A program made the translations under genes and the position numbers. From NCBI RefSeq assembly GCF_022763245.1, contig NZ_JALEGV010000026.1:1-64000 (forward strand): 64,000 nt of DNA, written 5' to 3'. The notes beneath the pieces were generated by a model, which saw only the letters and a program-made list of their open reading frames with translations, was not told the origin of the DNA and ran no database searches. Shown here piece after piece: positions 26,710-33,344 of the stretch (its first letter is position 1; each line of letters opens with the position of its first letter). This stretch comes from Oricola sp. Lineage in GTDB: Bacteria; Pseudomonadota; Alphaproteobacteria; Rhizobiales; Rhizobiaceae.

Positions 26710-26837
26710 TGTCCTGCTCCCTTTGCCAGTTCGTGGAGGGCGCCGTTTGCCCCGATCGCCAGCAACACGATCGCGATGGCGATCCCCAGCGCCAGCGGGC
26801 GTTTCCAGTTGTTGTTTGCGTCGCGTTCTTCGCTCAT
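26706..26837 (-). CDS. 43-residue single-pass membrane protein
   Basis: The frame reads MSEERDANNNWKRPLALGIA, then a membrane helix ending IVLLAIGANGA and a short tail. Its TGA overlaps the next gene's ATG by 4 bp, and its start overlaps the primase stop in the same way. These tight junctions support a real gene. Function is unknown. Confidence 0.6.
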   Translation of the reverse strand: MSEERDANNNWKRPLALGIAIAIVLLAIGANGALHELAKGAGQ

Positions 26838-27964
26838 TTCACCGTTTCTCCTTTCAAGAGGTCGTTGAAATCCTTGCCGATCGGCGAGCGCGCCTTGCGC
26901 ACGCTGCGGCCCTGCGCCTTCAGCGCGTCGATGCTCGCCTTGAGGTCGCGCGCGGCCTGCGGGTTGTGCCAGTCATTGTCGGCGCACACCGTCACGTCGG
27001 TCACGCAGGCCAGCATCGGCGCGTTGCCGATATTGCCGAGCGTGCCGGCGGCCCAGACGCGCATTTCCGGACAGCCGATCGCCACCGACAACGCGTCCTC
27101 GACGCCCTCCGTGATGACCAGCGGCCCGCGCTTGCCCTTCCGGTCCGCCTGTTCCGGCGAGAGGCCCGTCTCGCCCTTGGCGATGCGCATGACCGCGCCT
27201 TTCGGGCCTGGCCAGATCTTGCGCGGCTTGTTGTTCTTCGGGTCGGGGAGATCCGCCTTGCCGCTGCCGTCCGGCTTCAGCCAGGTGCGGTGCACCGCCT
27301 GCGCCTTGCCGGCCGCGTCGCTCATCAGCGTGATCATGCAGGGCAGCGCGATCCGCCCCTTGCCCTCGGCGAGGACGTAGTCATGCGCCGGGAGGAACCG
27401 GATTGCGCCGGGAAGCTCCAGCCCGGCGGCGATGCGATGCGTCACGAGGTCGATCCCGCGCCCCTGCAGATATCGATCGACGATCGAGCCGGGAAAGTCC
27501 TTCGGCTCCAGCCGCTCGGCCTTCAGCCACAACGCGAAGGCCCGTCTTGACTGTTTTTCGCGCTCCGCCTGGTCGGCCGCGTCCTGTTCGGCGCGGATCT
27601 TCGCCCGGTGCGCCTCGTCGGCCCGCCTGGCGGCGTCGCTCATCGGCGCGACCGGTCCGTTGGACCAGCCGAGCCATTTCAGGCACCAGCTCCGCGTCGC
27701 CGAATAGTCCGGCAGCTGACCGACATATTGGACGAGGCTGATCACGTCGCCGCCGTCGCCGGTCGCCTCGTCGCGCCACACGCCGGGGTTCTTGCCGATC
27801 AGCACCCAGAAGCTGCCGCCATGCCGGTCGGCCCGTGTCGGGTTCTTGCCGATCCAGTATTTGCCGTTCTTGTGCCCGTCCGGCACCAAGTCGCGCACCA
27901 GGCTCTCGATCCTGTCCTCGAGCGCGATCTTGATGTCCGCGAATGTCGGGCCGGTCGCCGTCAC
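26834..27964 (-). CDS. Toprim-domain DNA primase
   Basis: This protein has 376 residues. The N-terminal part has a 'GKYWIGKNPTRADRHGGSFW' and 'GDGGDVISLVQY' pattern typical of phage DUF7146-type primase-helicase proteins. A charged linker follows, then a Toprim domain with Glu in PLVITEGVEDALSVA (about residues 270-285) and an Asp-x-Asp in VTVCADNDW. It would lay down primers for phage DNA replication. The GTG start overlaps the upstream stop by 4 bp (GTGA); no ATG nearby fits. It works with the helicase two genes downstream. Confidence 0.8.
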   Translation of the reverse strand: MTATGPTFADIKIALEDRIESLVRDLVPDGHKNGKYWIGKNPTRADRHGGSFWVLIGKNPGVWRDEATGDGGDVISLVQYVGQLPDYSATRSWCLKWLGWSNGPVAPMSDAARRADEAHRAKIRAEQDAADQAEREKQSRRAFALWLKAERLEPKDFPGSIVDRYLQGRGIDLVTHRIAAGLELPGAIRFLPAHDYVLAEGKGRIALPCMITLMSDAAGKAQAVHRTWLKPDGSGKADLPDPKNNKPRKIWPGPKGAVMRIAKGETGLSPEQADRKGKRGPLVITEGVEDALSVAIGCPEMRVWAAGTLGNIGNAPMLACVTDVTVCADNDWHNPQAARDLKASIDALKAQGRSVRKARSPIGKDFNDLLKGETVK

Positions 27965-28359
27965 GCCGTCTCTCCGAGCATCTTTTCCATCGACGTCATA
28001 AGCAGGTCGAATTTCGGGTCGTCGCGGCGCGCCTCGATGCTCCGGCAGGCGTTCCAGATCGGCCAGCGCGGCCGGGACAGCGCCTGCGCCAGATGCGCCT
28101 GCTGCGTGTCGAGGCCGCAAACCGCGAGATAGATCGCCGCCGATCGGCAGAAGGCGAGTTCGCCGCCGATCCGGCCGGCCCCGCGCCGCGCGGCGATCGC
28201 CTCCATCGGCAGGCCCGACACCCGCGCCACCACGGCCACCGCCTGCAGATAGGCCGACCAGGCCGAAGCCAGCCGCGCGCGCTTGTAGCGCGGCAACCGG
28301 TTCGGCTGGACGCGCGGCGGCGGCCGCCGCCGGCGCTTCGTTTTGCGGGGCCGCTCCAT
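27961..28359 (-). CDS. DnaA domain IV-like DNA-binding protein
   Basis: This 132-residue protein has a very basic N-terminus (MERPRKTKRRRRPPPRVQPN). Residues about 45-127 resemble the DnaA C-terminal DNA-binding domain, with 'R..AIYLA' (CRSAAIYLAVCGLD), a loop where DnaA has its DHTTV signature (ALSRPRWPIWNACRSIE) and a final 'ARRDDPKFDLLMTSMEKML'. The ATPase domain is absent. It is read just before the primase, with a GTGA overlap. It could bind phage origin repeats or act as a transcription regulator, like the DnaA-like domain of GafA. The family match is by eye. Confidence 0.65.
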   Translation of the reverse strand: MERPRKTKRRRRPPPRVQPNRLPRYKRARLASAWSAYLQAVAVVARVSGLPMEAIAARRGAGRIGGELAFCRSAAIYLAVCGLDTQQAHLAQALSRPRWPIWNACRSIEARRDDPKFDLLMTSMEKMLGETA

Positions 28360-28362
28360 GGC

Positions 28363-28674
28363 TTAGGCCGCGACCTCTTCCCAATCCTCGGCGAGCATGT
28401 CGGTCTGCGAAGCCAGCCAGCCGATCACCATCGTTCCATCGGCGGCGCGCATGTCGATGTGCGGCGCCAGTTCGATGAGGCCCTCGGCACCTTCGTGCGG
28501 CTGATCGCGCTGCAGTTCGTCCGCCCGATGCTTGGCCGCGTGGCCAGGCCTCGCGTGCTTGGCTTCAAAGAGCGAACCCGGCGTGAGGGCGATCCACATG
28601 CCCTTTCCGTTCCATCCGGCGCGCGCATAGCGACGCCCCTGCTTCAGTCCTTCGATTACGTTTCCGAAATTCAT
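28363..28674 (-). CDS. DUF2829 protein, Tad2-like anti-Thoeris candidate
   Basis: The protein has 103 residues. It carries the two DUF2829 hallmarks: MNFGNVIEGLKQGRRYARAG followed by WNGKGMWIALTPGS (residues 1-34), and PHIDMRAADG followed by WLASQTDMLAEDWE (71-99). Tad2, the best-studied member, is a tetramer that binds the cyclic ADP-ribose signal made by Thoeris defence and so blocks it. The central segment (35-70) is variable in the family. A good GAAAGGA ribosome site precedes the ATG, and a terminator hairpin lies 33 bp upstream, so the gene may be expressed separately from the operon above it. Confidence 0.82.
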   Translation of the reverse strand: MNFGNVIEGLKQGRRYARAGWNGKGMWIALTPGSLFEAKHARPGHAAKHRADELQRDQPHEGAEGLIELAPHIDMRAADGTMVIGWLASQTDMLAEDWEEVAA

Positions 28675-28706
28675 GGCCGATCCTTTCAGGTCGCATCCAA
28701 AAAAGA

Positions 28707-28739
28707 GCCGGGCGGCACGCGGTACTCAAACCGCCCGGC
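28707..28739 (-). terminator. Rho-independent terminator or attenuator
   Basis: GCCGGGCGG and CCGCCCGGC form a perfect 9-bp stem with a 15-nt loop. Reading leftward, TCTTTTTTGG follows the stem. It would stop transcription from the early genes before the DUF2829, DnaA-like and replication genes, unless antiterminated. Confidence 0.7.
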
Positions 28740-28801
28740 AGTCTGGGAGGAAACTCGTGAAACGCGGAACTCTGGCCGCCGAAGGCGGGAACAATTCAAA
28801 C

Positions 28802-28834
28802 GGGCGGCGGCAGAAACGAGAGGAACCGCCGCCC
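28802..28834 (-). repeat. Second GC-rich hairpin after the 108-residue gene
   Basis: GGGCGGCGG (28802-28810) and CCGCCGCCC (28826-28834) form a perfect 9-bp stem with a 15-nt loop. On the minus strand GTTTGAATTGTT follows, a weak U-tract. Together with the hairpin at 28707 it makes a tandem stem-loop region; the 165-bp gap contains no gene. Confidence 0.5.
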
Positions 28835-28839
28835 GCCTC

Positions 28840-29166
28840 TCAGCCGGCGGGTGCGCTGCCGGCTTTCGAGAACGCGACGCTGCCGGCTCCGATGCAGAGC
28901 ATCATCCGGGCCGCGTCGATCTGCACCTCGAGGAAACGCTCCGGCCGGCCCCACTGGTCGCGCCGCGCCGAGAGGATCGCCAGCAACGCGTCGAGATAGG
29001 CGGTGCCGGCGGTCATCTCCACGGCCTCGAGGGCGCGGCGATACTGGCCCTGGAATTCGACCAGAACGATCGGCGGCGTCGCCAGCAGCAGCGCGGCCCG
29101 CGCCGCGTCGCTCTCCGCATTGAGAAACTGCGCCAGCATCGGCTCGCTAACGGGATGCGAGGTCAT
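28840..29166 (-). CDS. Early-operon helical protein, unknown function
   Basis: This 108-residue protein begins MTSHPVSEPMLAQFLNAESD and is predicted all helical (AARAALLLATPPIVLVEFQG; TAYLDALLAILSARRDQWG). There is no membrane helix or known motif. The start was chosen because its ATG overlaps the upstream stop by 4 bp. It is the last gene before a terminator-like pair of hairpins. Confidence 0.6.
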   Translation of the reverse strand: MTSHPVSEPMLAQFLNAESDAARAALLLATPPIVLVEFQGQYRRALEAVEMTAGTAYLDALLAILSARRDQWGRPERFLEVQIDAARMMLCIGAGSVAFSKAGSAPAG

Positions 29167-29417
29167 AACGCGCCGCCTCCTGCTTGCCGATCGAAACGCT
29201 TGTACGGCCTCACACCCTCGGCAGCCTGCGCCATGCGCTCCAGATGCCACCAACTGAAGACTTCGTTTTGCGCCTCGCGCTCGCTTCTTCGGATTTCGTC
29301 ATGCCGTCCGGCCTTGATCTTGGCCGAATAGCTGCAGTTGAGCTGTCTAACGGCACAACCCCGGCTCGTTTCGTCACAGTCGGGAAGATTGCATGTGAAG
29401 CAAGGATCGTCCTTCAC
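29163..29417 (-). CDS. Small Cys-rich phage protein
   Basis: This 84-residue protein has five Cys residues in its first 28 positions (C6, C9, C14, C21, C28; MKDDPCFTCNLPDCDETSRG), consistent with a zinc-binding knuckle. A basic helix follows. Its codons are lower in GC than neighbouring genes, hinting at different ancestry. It overlaps both flanking genes by 4 bp. Function unknown; small zinc proteins of phage early operons are often host-takeover or DNA-binding factors. Confidence 0.6.
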   Translation of the reverse strand: MKDDPCFTCNLPDCDETSRGCAVRQLNCSYSAKIKAGRHDEIRRSEREAQNEVFSWWHLERMAQAAEGVRPYKRFDRQAGGGAL

Positions 29418-30184
29418 GCCTCGTCTCCATCGCCTTCGTCCGTCATCGGGGCTTCGTAATAGACGGGCGCGGCGGGCTGGCCGGTGCTGTGGATGGTGAT
29501 GAGGCCCTTGGACGCGAGCGCCCGCGTCACCGCGGGCACGGTCGTGCTGGCGACGCCGCTCGCCTGGGCGATCTGCTTGATCGTCACCTTGAACCGGCCG
29601 GGCCCGGCCTGCAGCTGCCGCAATTGCAGCGCGTCGAGCACGCGCGTCTGATTGTCGGTCAGCGTCTCGACCGTGTCGGCAGGGGAGGCAGCGGCGGAAG
29701 GCGCCGGTTCCGGCGCGGGCTCGACGCTGGTTTCCGGCTGCGGCGCTTCGTCCTTTGCGACCGGAATTTCCGAAAGCGTCTCGCGCACCTTGCGTTCGGT
29801 CTCTTCCGAAACGATCTGCTCCGGCCCCGCCAGGAACTGGGCCATCGGATCCTCCTCGAACGGCGGATCCTCCTCGGTCTCGACGGCCGTTTCAGCCGAA
29901 GCCGCGTCCGCCAGGAGCGCGGCGAGCGCATTGCCAACATCGTCCAGACCTTCCAATCGCGCCTGCAATCGCCCCATCGGCCCGTCGATCATCTCCTGTA
30001 TTCGATCCGACACCTCCAACGCGCGCCCCTTGGGCGCTCCTCGCCGGCAGGCCGCCTCGTCGAACGCGTCGGCGAGCCAGTCGACCAGGTGCGAGAAATT
30101 GGACAGCGCCGCCAGATTGTCGCCGCGTCCGTCATCGACCAGATAGCCGTGCGGCAGTTTCGTAATTCCAAGTTCAGTGCTCAC
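29414..30184 (-). CDS. Early protein with C-terminal winged-helix domain
   Basis: This protein has 256 residues. The N-terminal part (1-95) is a compact domain (MSTELGITKLPHGYLVDDGR). An acidic Pro/Ala/Glu-rich linker follows (about 100-170), then a winged-helix DNA-binding domain at about 175-240 (TLTDNQTRVLDALQLRQLQA; ITIKQ-type IKQIAQASGVASTTVPAVTR; ASKGLITI). It probably regulates phage or host transcription. It is in the leftward early operon with 4-bp overlaps on both sides. Confidence 0.65.
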   Translation of the reverse strand: MSTELGITKLPHGYLVDDGRGDNLAALSNFSHLVDWLADAFDEAACRRGAPKGRALEVSDRIQEMIDGPMGRLQARLEGLDDVGNALAALLADAASAETAVETEEDPPFEEDPMAQFLAGPEQIVSEETERKVRETLSEIPVAKDEAPQPETSVEPAPEPAPSAAASPADTVETLTDNQTRVLDALQLRQLQAGPGRFKVTIKQIAQASGVASTTVPAVTRALASKGLITIHSTGQPAAPVYYEAPMTDEGDGDEA

Positions 30185-30450
30185 CCTGCGCCTCCTGTTT
30201 GCGCCCTGCGGCGCGCCTGCATGAAATCCTGCATGGTGGCCGGCGTCCGGCCGGCCTCCCCTTCGACCGTCACCACCTGCGAGCCGTCGTCGAGCTCGGC
30301 GAGGCGCACGCGCGCGAGCCGCACCCCGCGCACGCCCTGCTCCAGCGCGTTGGCGTTGATGTCGTCGATCAGCGATTGTGCGAAGGCCCGCCGCGCCGCG
30401 AGATCGGCCCCGGCCGCCAGTCGGTCCGACACGGCAAAGGCGAGCATCAT
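30181..30450 (-). CDS. Small early phage protein
   Basis: This 89-residue protein begins MMLAFAVSDRLAAGADLAAR. It is mixed helix/strand with no known motif; its end is basic (QARRRAQTGGAG). It overlaps its neighbours by 4 bp in the early operon. Function unknown. Confidence 0.55.
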   Translation of the reverse strand: MMLAFAVSDRLAAGADLAARRAFAQSLIDDINANALEQGVRGVRLARVRLAELDDGSQVVTVEGEAGRTPATMQDFMQARRRAQTGGAG

Positions 30451-30788
30451 GTCCGGCCTCCGCCTCTGTAGAAGGCCACGCTTTCGATCCGGTCCGCCAT
30501 TGCGAGCGACAACGTCTCCTGCATCAACTGCAGGGTGGCGGGATGCATGAAGATGTCGTTGCCGACCCGATATCCGTCCGGCTTGGGAACCTGCACGAAC
30601 CGCACGCGCTGGCGGTGCCCCTGCCTGCGACGGCGCATTGCCCGGCTCGGCGAGCGGCAATCCGACCAGTCCTCGATCGTGTCCACGAGGTGAGCGGACG
30701 GAATGAAGCGTGGCACCGCCGGCGCCAACTCGATCGTCCGCATGGATCGCAACAGCGTGTCGATCGTGAGCGTCGTTTCCTCGCTCAT
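30447..30788 (-). CDS. Small early phage protein
   Basis: This 113-residue protein has a very basic middle (SRAMRRRRQGHRQRVRFVQV) that could bind nucleic acid. The C-terminal part is helical (HPATLQLMQETLSLAMADRI). There is no recognised family. It overlaps both neighbours by 4 bp. Confidence 0.55.
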   Translation of the reverse strand: MSEETTLTIDTLLRSMRTIELAPAVPRFIPSAHLVDTIEDWSDCRSPSRAMRRRRQGHRQRVRFVQVPKPDGYRVGNDIFMHPATLQLMQETLSLAMADRIESVAFYRGGGRT

Positions 30789-30967
30789 GCGCCGTCCCCT
30801 TCGAACCGGGCCTTGGCGCCTTCCAGCACCCGCGCATCGACGATGGCGTGAATTTCGCCGTCCGATCGCCGCGCCTGGTCGCGCTCGAGCCGGAGGCGGG
30901 CGAAGCTGTCGGCCGCGATGGCGAAGGGCGAAGCCGACGCGAGCAGGAATTGCCGATGCGCCTTCAT
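30785..30967 (-). CDS. 60-residue early phage protein
   Basis: This short helical protein starts MKAHRQFLLASASPFAIAAD. It sits in the early operon with ATGA overlaps at both ends. Its N-terminus shares MKAH with the 231-residue replication-module protein. No function can be assigned. Confidence 0.5.
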   Translation of the reverse strand: MKAHRQFLLASASPFAIAADSFARLRLERDQARRSDGEIHAIVDARVLEGAKARFEGDGA

Positions 30968-31086
30968 TCCCCGTCTCCTTCCATCGGATGGCGGGGGCGC
31001 TCGTCCTCGCGGATCCGCGCGCCGACCATGAAGGCCAGCCACAGCACGATGAAGGTCATCAGCCAGATCCCGAGCGCGGCCATCAT
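30964..31086 (-). CDS. 40-residue single-pass membrane protein
   Basis: The frame reads MMAALGIWLMTFIVLWLAFM followed by a charged tail (VGARIREDERPRHPMEGDGE): one strong N-terminal membrane helix, tail probably cytoplasmic. It overlaps the Cro-like gene stop and the next start by 4 bp each. Small phage membrane proteins of this kind can act in superinfection exclusion or host takeover, but this is a guess. Confidence 0.6.
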   Translation of the reverse strand: MMAALGIWLMTFIVLWLAFMVGARIREDERPRHPMEGDGE

Positions 31087-31313
31087 GACGTCACCTCGCC
31101 GGCCGGCGAGTGCGGCTTGTCCTGCGTTTCGCCGGTAACCTCGGCCGCCCTCAGCACCATGGCGAGGATACGGCGCACCGAAGGCGACGGTGTTCCGGTC
31201 CGCTGCAGGCCCTTGAACACGGTGCTTTCGGAGATGCCGGCGCGGCGACACATTTCCGCTCGGGAAAGCCCGACCTGCGCCCGGCGATCTTCGATCTCTT
31301 TCCACGACTTCAT
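31083..31313 (-). CDS. Cro-like helix-turn-helix regulator
   Basis: This 76-residue protein has a Xre-type HTH at about residues 15-36 (GLSRAEMCRRAGISESTVFK). It is transcribed leftward from the repressor control region, divergent from the CI-like gene, and heads the early operon. This is the place of Cro in lambda-like switches. It would compete for the operators near 31330 and favour lytic growth. Confidence 0.78.
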   Translation of the reverse strand: MKSWKEIEDRRAQVGLSRAEMCRRAGISESTVFKGLQRTGTPSPSVRRILAMVLRAAEVTGETQDKPHSPAGEVTS

Positions 31314-31405
31314 CGGCGATCTCCTTCCATAATGTGAAAAAGTGTGATTTGCTCCCCATTGTCAAGCGAACATTCACGCGCAGTTGTTTGGAGTTCCCCG
31401 CGCTA
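31314..31405 (-). promoter_or_regulatory. Divergent repressor/cro control region with operator
   Basis: A TTGACA -35 element for the leftward promoter lies at 31360-31365 (minus strand). The sequence CATAATGTGAAA at 31328-31339 is repeated exactly at 32111-32122, on the other side of the repressor gene. Half-site-like TCACA and CATTCACG words lie around it. These are probably operators for the CI- and Cro-like proteins. The -10 of this promoter is weak. Confidence 0.65.
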
Positions 31406-32038
31406 ATGCTTGTCCTTGTGGAAAACGCTCGTCGCAAACAGCTGGCTTGGGTCAACGCCATTCTGGATCACCGGAAATGGCGGCCGACCAATCTTGCCCG
31501 CGAGGCAGGCATCGATCACTCCACACTCTCCAAGTGGCTGAAGGATCCGCAGAACGTCGCGCAGCTCAGCCCGCTGACGATCGAAAAGATCGCGCGCGTC
31601 GGCGGCATACCGCCCTACGAGACTGCGCCGGTAAGGAAGCCGGCCGGCTTGGCCGAAGCAGAGGCAGACCCCTTCGACCTTTCGGATCTGCCACCCTCAA
31701 GCAGCCGGGTTATCGCTGATTTGCGGGGCGTTATTGGCCAGCGCAACGGCATTGATCCTTGGGTCATGCGCTCCCGCGCACTGGAGCACGAGGGCTACAT
31801 GCCCGGCGACATTCTCCTGGTCGACCTCAACGCCACGCCGATTGACGGCGATGCGGTCTGCGCCCAGGTCTATGATCGCGTCGGCAAGGCCGAAACCGTG
31901 ATGCGCATCTACGAGCAGCCCTATCTGGTTGCCGCCAGCAGCGCCCCCGATTTGCGCCGGCCGCTCCTCGTCGATAACGAGCGCGTCGTCATTCGCGGCG
32001 TGATTGTCGCCTCGCTGCGCGACCGTCGCGTCGCCTGA
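31406..32038 (+). CDS. CI-like repressor with degenerate S24 domain
   Basis: This protein has 210 residues. A helix-turn-helix lies at about 26-46 (RPTNLAREAGIDHSTLSKWL). A LexA/CI-type S24 fold covers about 105-205 (MRSRALEHEGYMPGDILLVD; GDAVCAQVYD; KAETVMRIYE). At the place of the catalytic Ser the sequence reads RALE, and at the place of the catalytic Lys it reads Met (TVMR), so RecA-stimulated self-cleavage looks unlikely. It should maintain lysogeny by binding the repeated CATAATGTGAAA sites on both flanks. The start at 31406 leaves the operator region outside the gene. Confidence 0.78.
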   Translation: MLVLVENARRKQLAWVNAILDHRKWRPTNLAREAGIDHSTLSKWLKDPQNVAQLSPLTIEKIARVGGIPPYETAPVRKPAGLAEAEADPFDLSDLPPSSSRVIADLRGVIGQRNGIDPWVMRSRALEHEGYMPGDILLVDLNATPIDGDAVCAQVYDRVGKAETVMRIYEQPYLVAASSAPDLRRPLLVDNERVVIRGVIVASLRDRRVA

Positions 32039-32183
32039 TTTCCCGTATTTCGCGGACTTTTTCCGGGCTCACGTTTCACGTGTGTCACATTTTCACGCGA
32101 ATTTTCTTGACATAATGTGAAATGCTCCACATTTTTTCCCATGCAAATCAGCCCGATTTGCCACGAAACGGAGCGTTTTACCC
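32039..32183 (+). promoter_or_regulatory. Rightward early promoter and operator
   Basis: TTGACA (32107-32112), a 17-bp spacer and CATTTT (32130-32135) form a sigma-70-like promoter with a weak -10. The spacer and -10 hold an inverted repeat, AATGTG-N8-CACATT (32114-32133). Its left part is CATAATGTGAAA, the same word as beside the cro-like gene. Repressor bound here would shut the integration arm. Confidence 0.65.
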
Positions 32184-32414
32184 ATGGAACACATTGAAAA
32201 CAGGCTGGTGATCAAGGCCGACGCGGTCGCGCGCCTGCTCGGCTACAAGTCCGAAAACACGTTTCGCAACAAGCGCCTGCTCCTCGAGGAGGAAGGCGGC
32301 TTCCCCCGCAAGCTGCCCGGCATCAACGGCTGGTCGCGCCCCGCCGTCGAGCGCTGGATCGAAACCAACGGCGGAACCTACCTCCCCGCCGACCTGGTGG
32401 AGGAAGCGTCATGA
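32184..32414 (+). CDS. AlpA/excisionase-like winged-helix protein
   Basis: This 76-residue protein begins MEHIENRLVIKADAVARLLG. It has the 'L....VA.LLG....T..N' recognition helix and NGWSRPAVERWIE ending that are typical of AlpA/Xis-type DNA-binding proteins. It is first in the rightward arm that ends with the integrase, so a recombination directionality factor is the best guess. A transcriptional role is the alternative. Confidence 0.65.
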   Translation: MEHIENRLVIKADAVARLLGYKSENTFRNKRLLLEEEGGFPRKLPGINGWSRPAVERWIETNGGTYLPADLVEEAS

Positions 32415-32662
32415 TCCCGAGATCGATGAGACCGGTCACCGCAAGCGTCGTGATGGAGTTCCGTCACCGGGAGGCCGATTTTAGCGACGATCCGCCGGAA
32501 GAACGCTTCTACGACATTGTGCCCTGTTCGTGCTGCGAGGCTGTTTCCTTGGTTTTGGTCGATCCGTGCGGCGCCGTTGTGTCTGTCGAGATCACCGACG
32601 TGGCGAAGGCCCTGACCGCCGAGCTGAACGCGCGCATCGCGGCAAGGGAGCAGCGGCCATGA
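32411..32662 (+). CDS. Small phage protein, unknown
   Basis: This 83-residue protein begins MIPRSMRPVTASVVMEFRHR and contains a Cys-x-Cys-Cys group (VPCSCCEAVS). A short helical end follows. Its start overlaps the upstream stop by 4 bp and its stop overlaps the next start. No family is recognised. Confidence 0.55.
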   Translation: MIPRSMRPVTASVVMEFRHREADFSDDPPEERFYDIVPCSCCEAVSLVLVDPCGAVVSVEITDVAKALTAELNARIAAREQRP

Positions 32663-32919
32663 TCGATCCCAGGGATCTCACCGCCGCCGAGCGCGACGCG
32701 CTGCGCAAGATCGGCATGTGGCGCCTGAAGCGCCGGCGCGGCGGCTACGGTCTCGGCGGCGAACCGTGGCGCATCACCAACGCCATGGTCGCGCGCCTGC
32801 GCCACAAGAGCCTGGTCTCCGAGATCGCCGGCGCGCGCGTGCCTCTCGTCCTCACCGGCGAGGGCCGCAACACGCTGGCCGTCATGGACGAACGCGCGAG
32901 GAGCAAGGCCGATGGCTGA
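32659..32919 (+). CDS. Small phage protein with winged-helix look
   Basis: This 86-residue protein begins MIDPRDLTAAERDALRKIGM. The order of helix, strand and 'MVARLRHKSLVSEIAGARVPLVLT' followed by 'GRNTLAVM' resembles a small winged-helix fold. It overlaps both neighbours (4 and 8 bp). A DNA-binding role is possible but unproven. Confidence 0.55.
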   Translation: MIDPRDLTAAERDALRKIGMWRLKRRRGGYGLGGEPWRITNAMVARLRHKSLVSEIAGARVPLVLTGEGRNTLAVMDERARSKADG

Positions 32920-33064
32920 CCCCTGCGCCGCCTTGGTGGTCGCCGCCGTGTGGGTGGCGATCGGCATCGTCCTCGCCTTCGCCGGCATCTGCTTCCTCGA
33001 AGCCGGCCGCCAGTTCCGCCTCCACGGCTTTTCCGCACGAAAGGAGAAAACCCCATGCCGCTGA
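32912..33064 (+). CDS. 50-residue single-pass membrane protein
   Basis: The frame reads MADPCAALVVAAVWVAIGIV, LAFAGICFLEAG and a basic tail. One strong N-terminal membrane helix is present. It overlaps the neighbouring genes on both sides. This is the third very small membrane protein of the prophage; its role is unknown. Confidence 0.55.
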   Translation: MADPCAALVVAAVWVAIGIVLAFAGICFLEAGRQFRLHGFSARKEKTPCR

Positions 33065-33342
33065 TCGCCTATGCCTACAAGTCCGGTGAAATCGGGTTTT
33101 GCAACCCGGACGACATCCCGCCGCGCCGCACCATCGCCTTCACCGACAACGTTTTCGATTTCCCGGCGCTGGACGATCGCACGTTCAAGATGCAGGTCTG
33201 CGCGTCGGCGCAATTGGCCAGCGACGGCGAGACCTTCCTCGTGCCGGGCCTGCCCGATGCGCGCCCCGGCGAGGACATCGCGCAGATATTCCTCGACTGG
33301 GTCGATCGCGTTTTCCCCGGCGCGCAGCTGACAGCGTACTGA
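33055..33342 (+). CDS. Small phage protein, unknown
   Basis: This 95-residue protein begins MPLIAYAYKSGEIGFCNPDD and is mixed alpha/beta, with an aromatic end (IFLDWVDRVFPGAQLTAY). A good ribosome site (AAGGAG) precedes the ATG. No motif is recognised. It belongs to the rightward integration arm. Confidence 0.6.
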   Translation: MPLIAYAYKSGEIGFCNPDDIPPRRTIAFTDNVFDFPALDDRTFKMQVCASAQLASDGETFLVPGLPDARPGEDIAQIFLDWVDRVFPGAQLTAY

Positions 33343-33344
33343 CG

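Noticed and set aside
31406-32038. Host LexA
   Set aside because: The gene lies in the prophage switch, divergent from a Cro-like gene, and lacks the catalytic dyad; it is a phage repressor.
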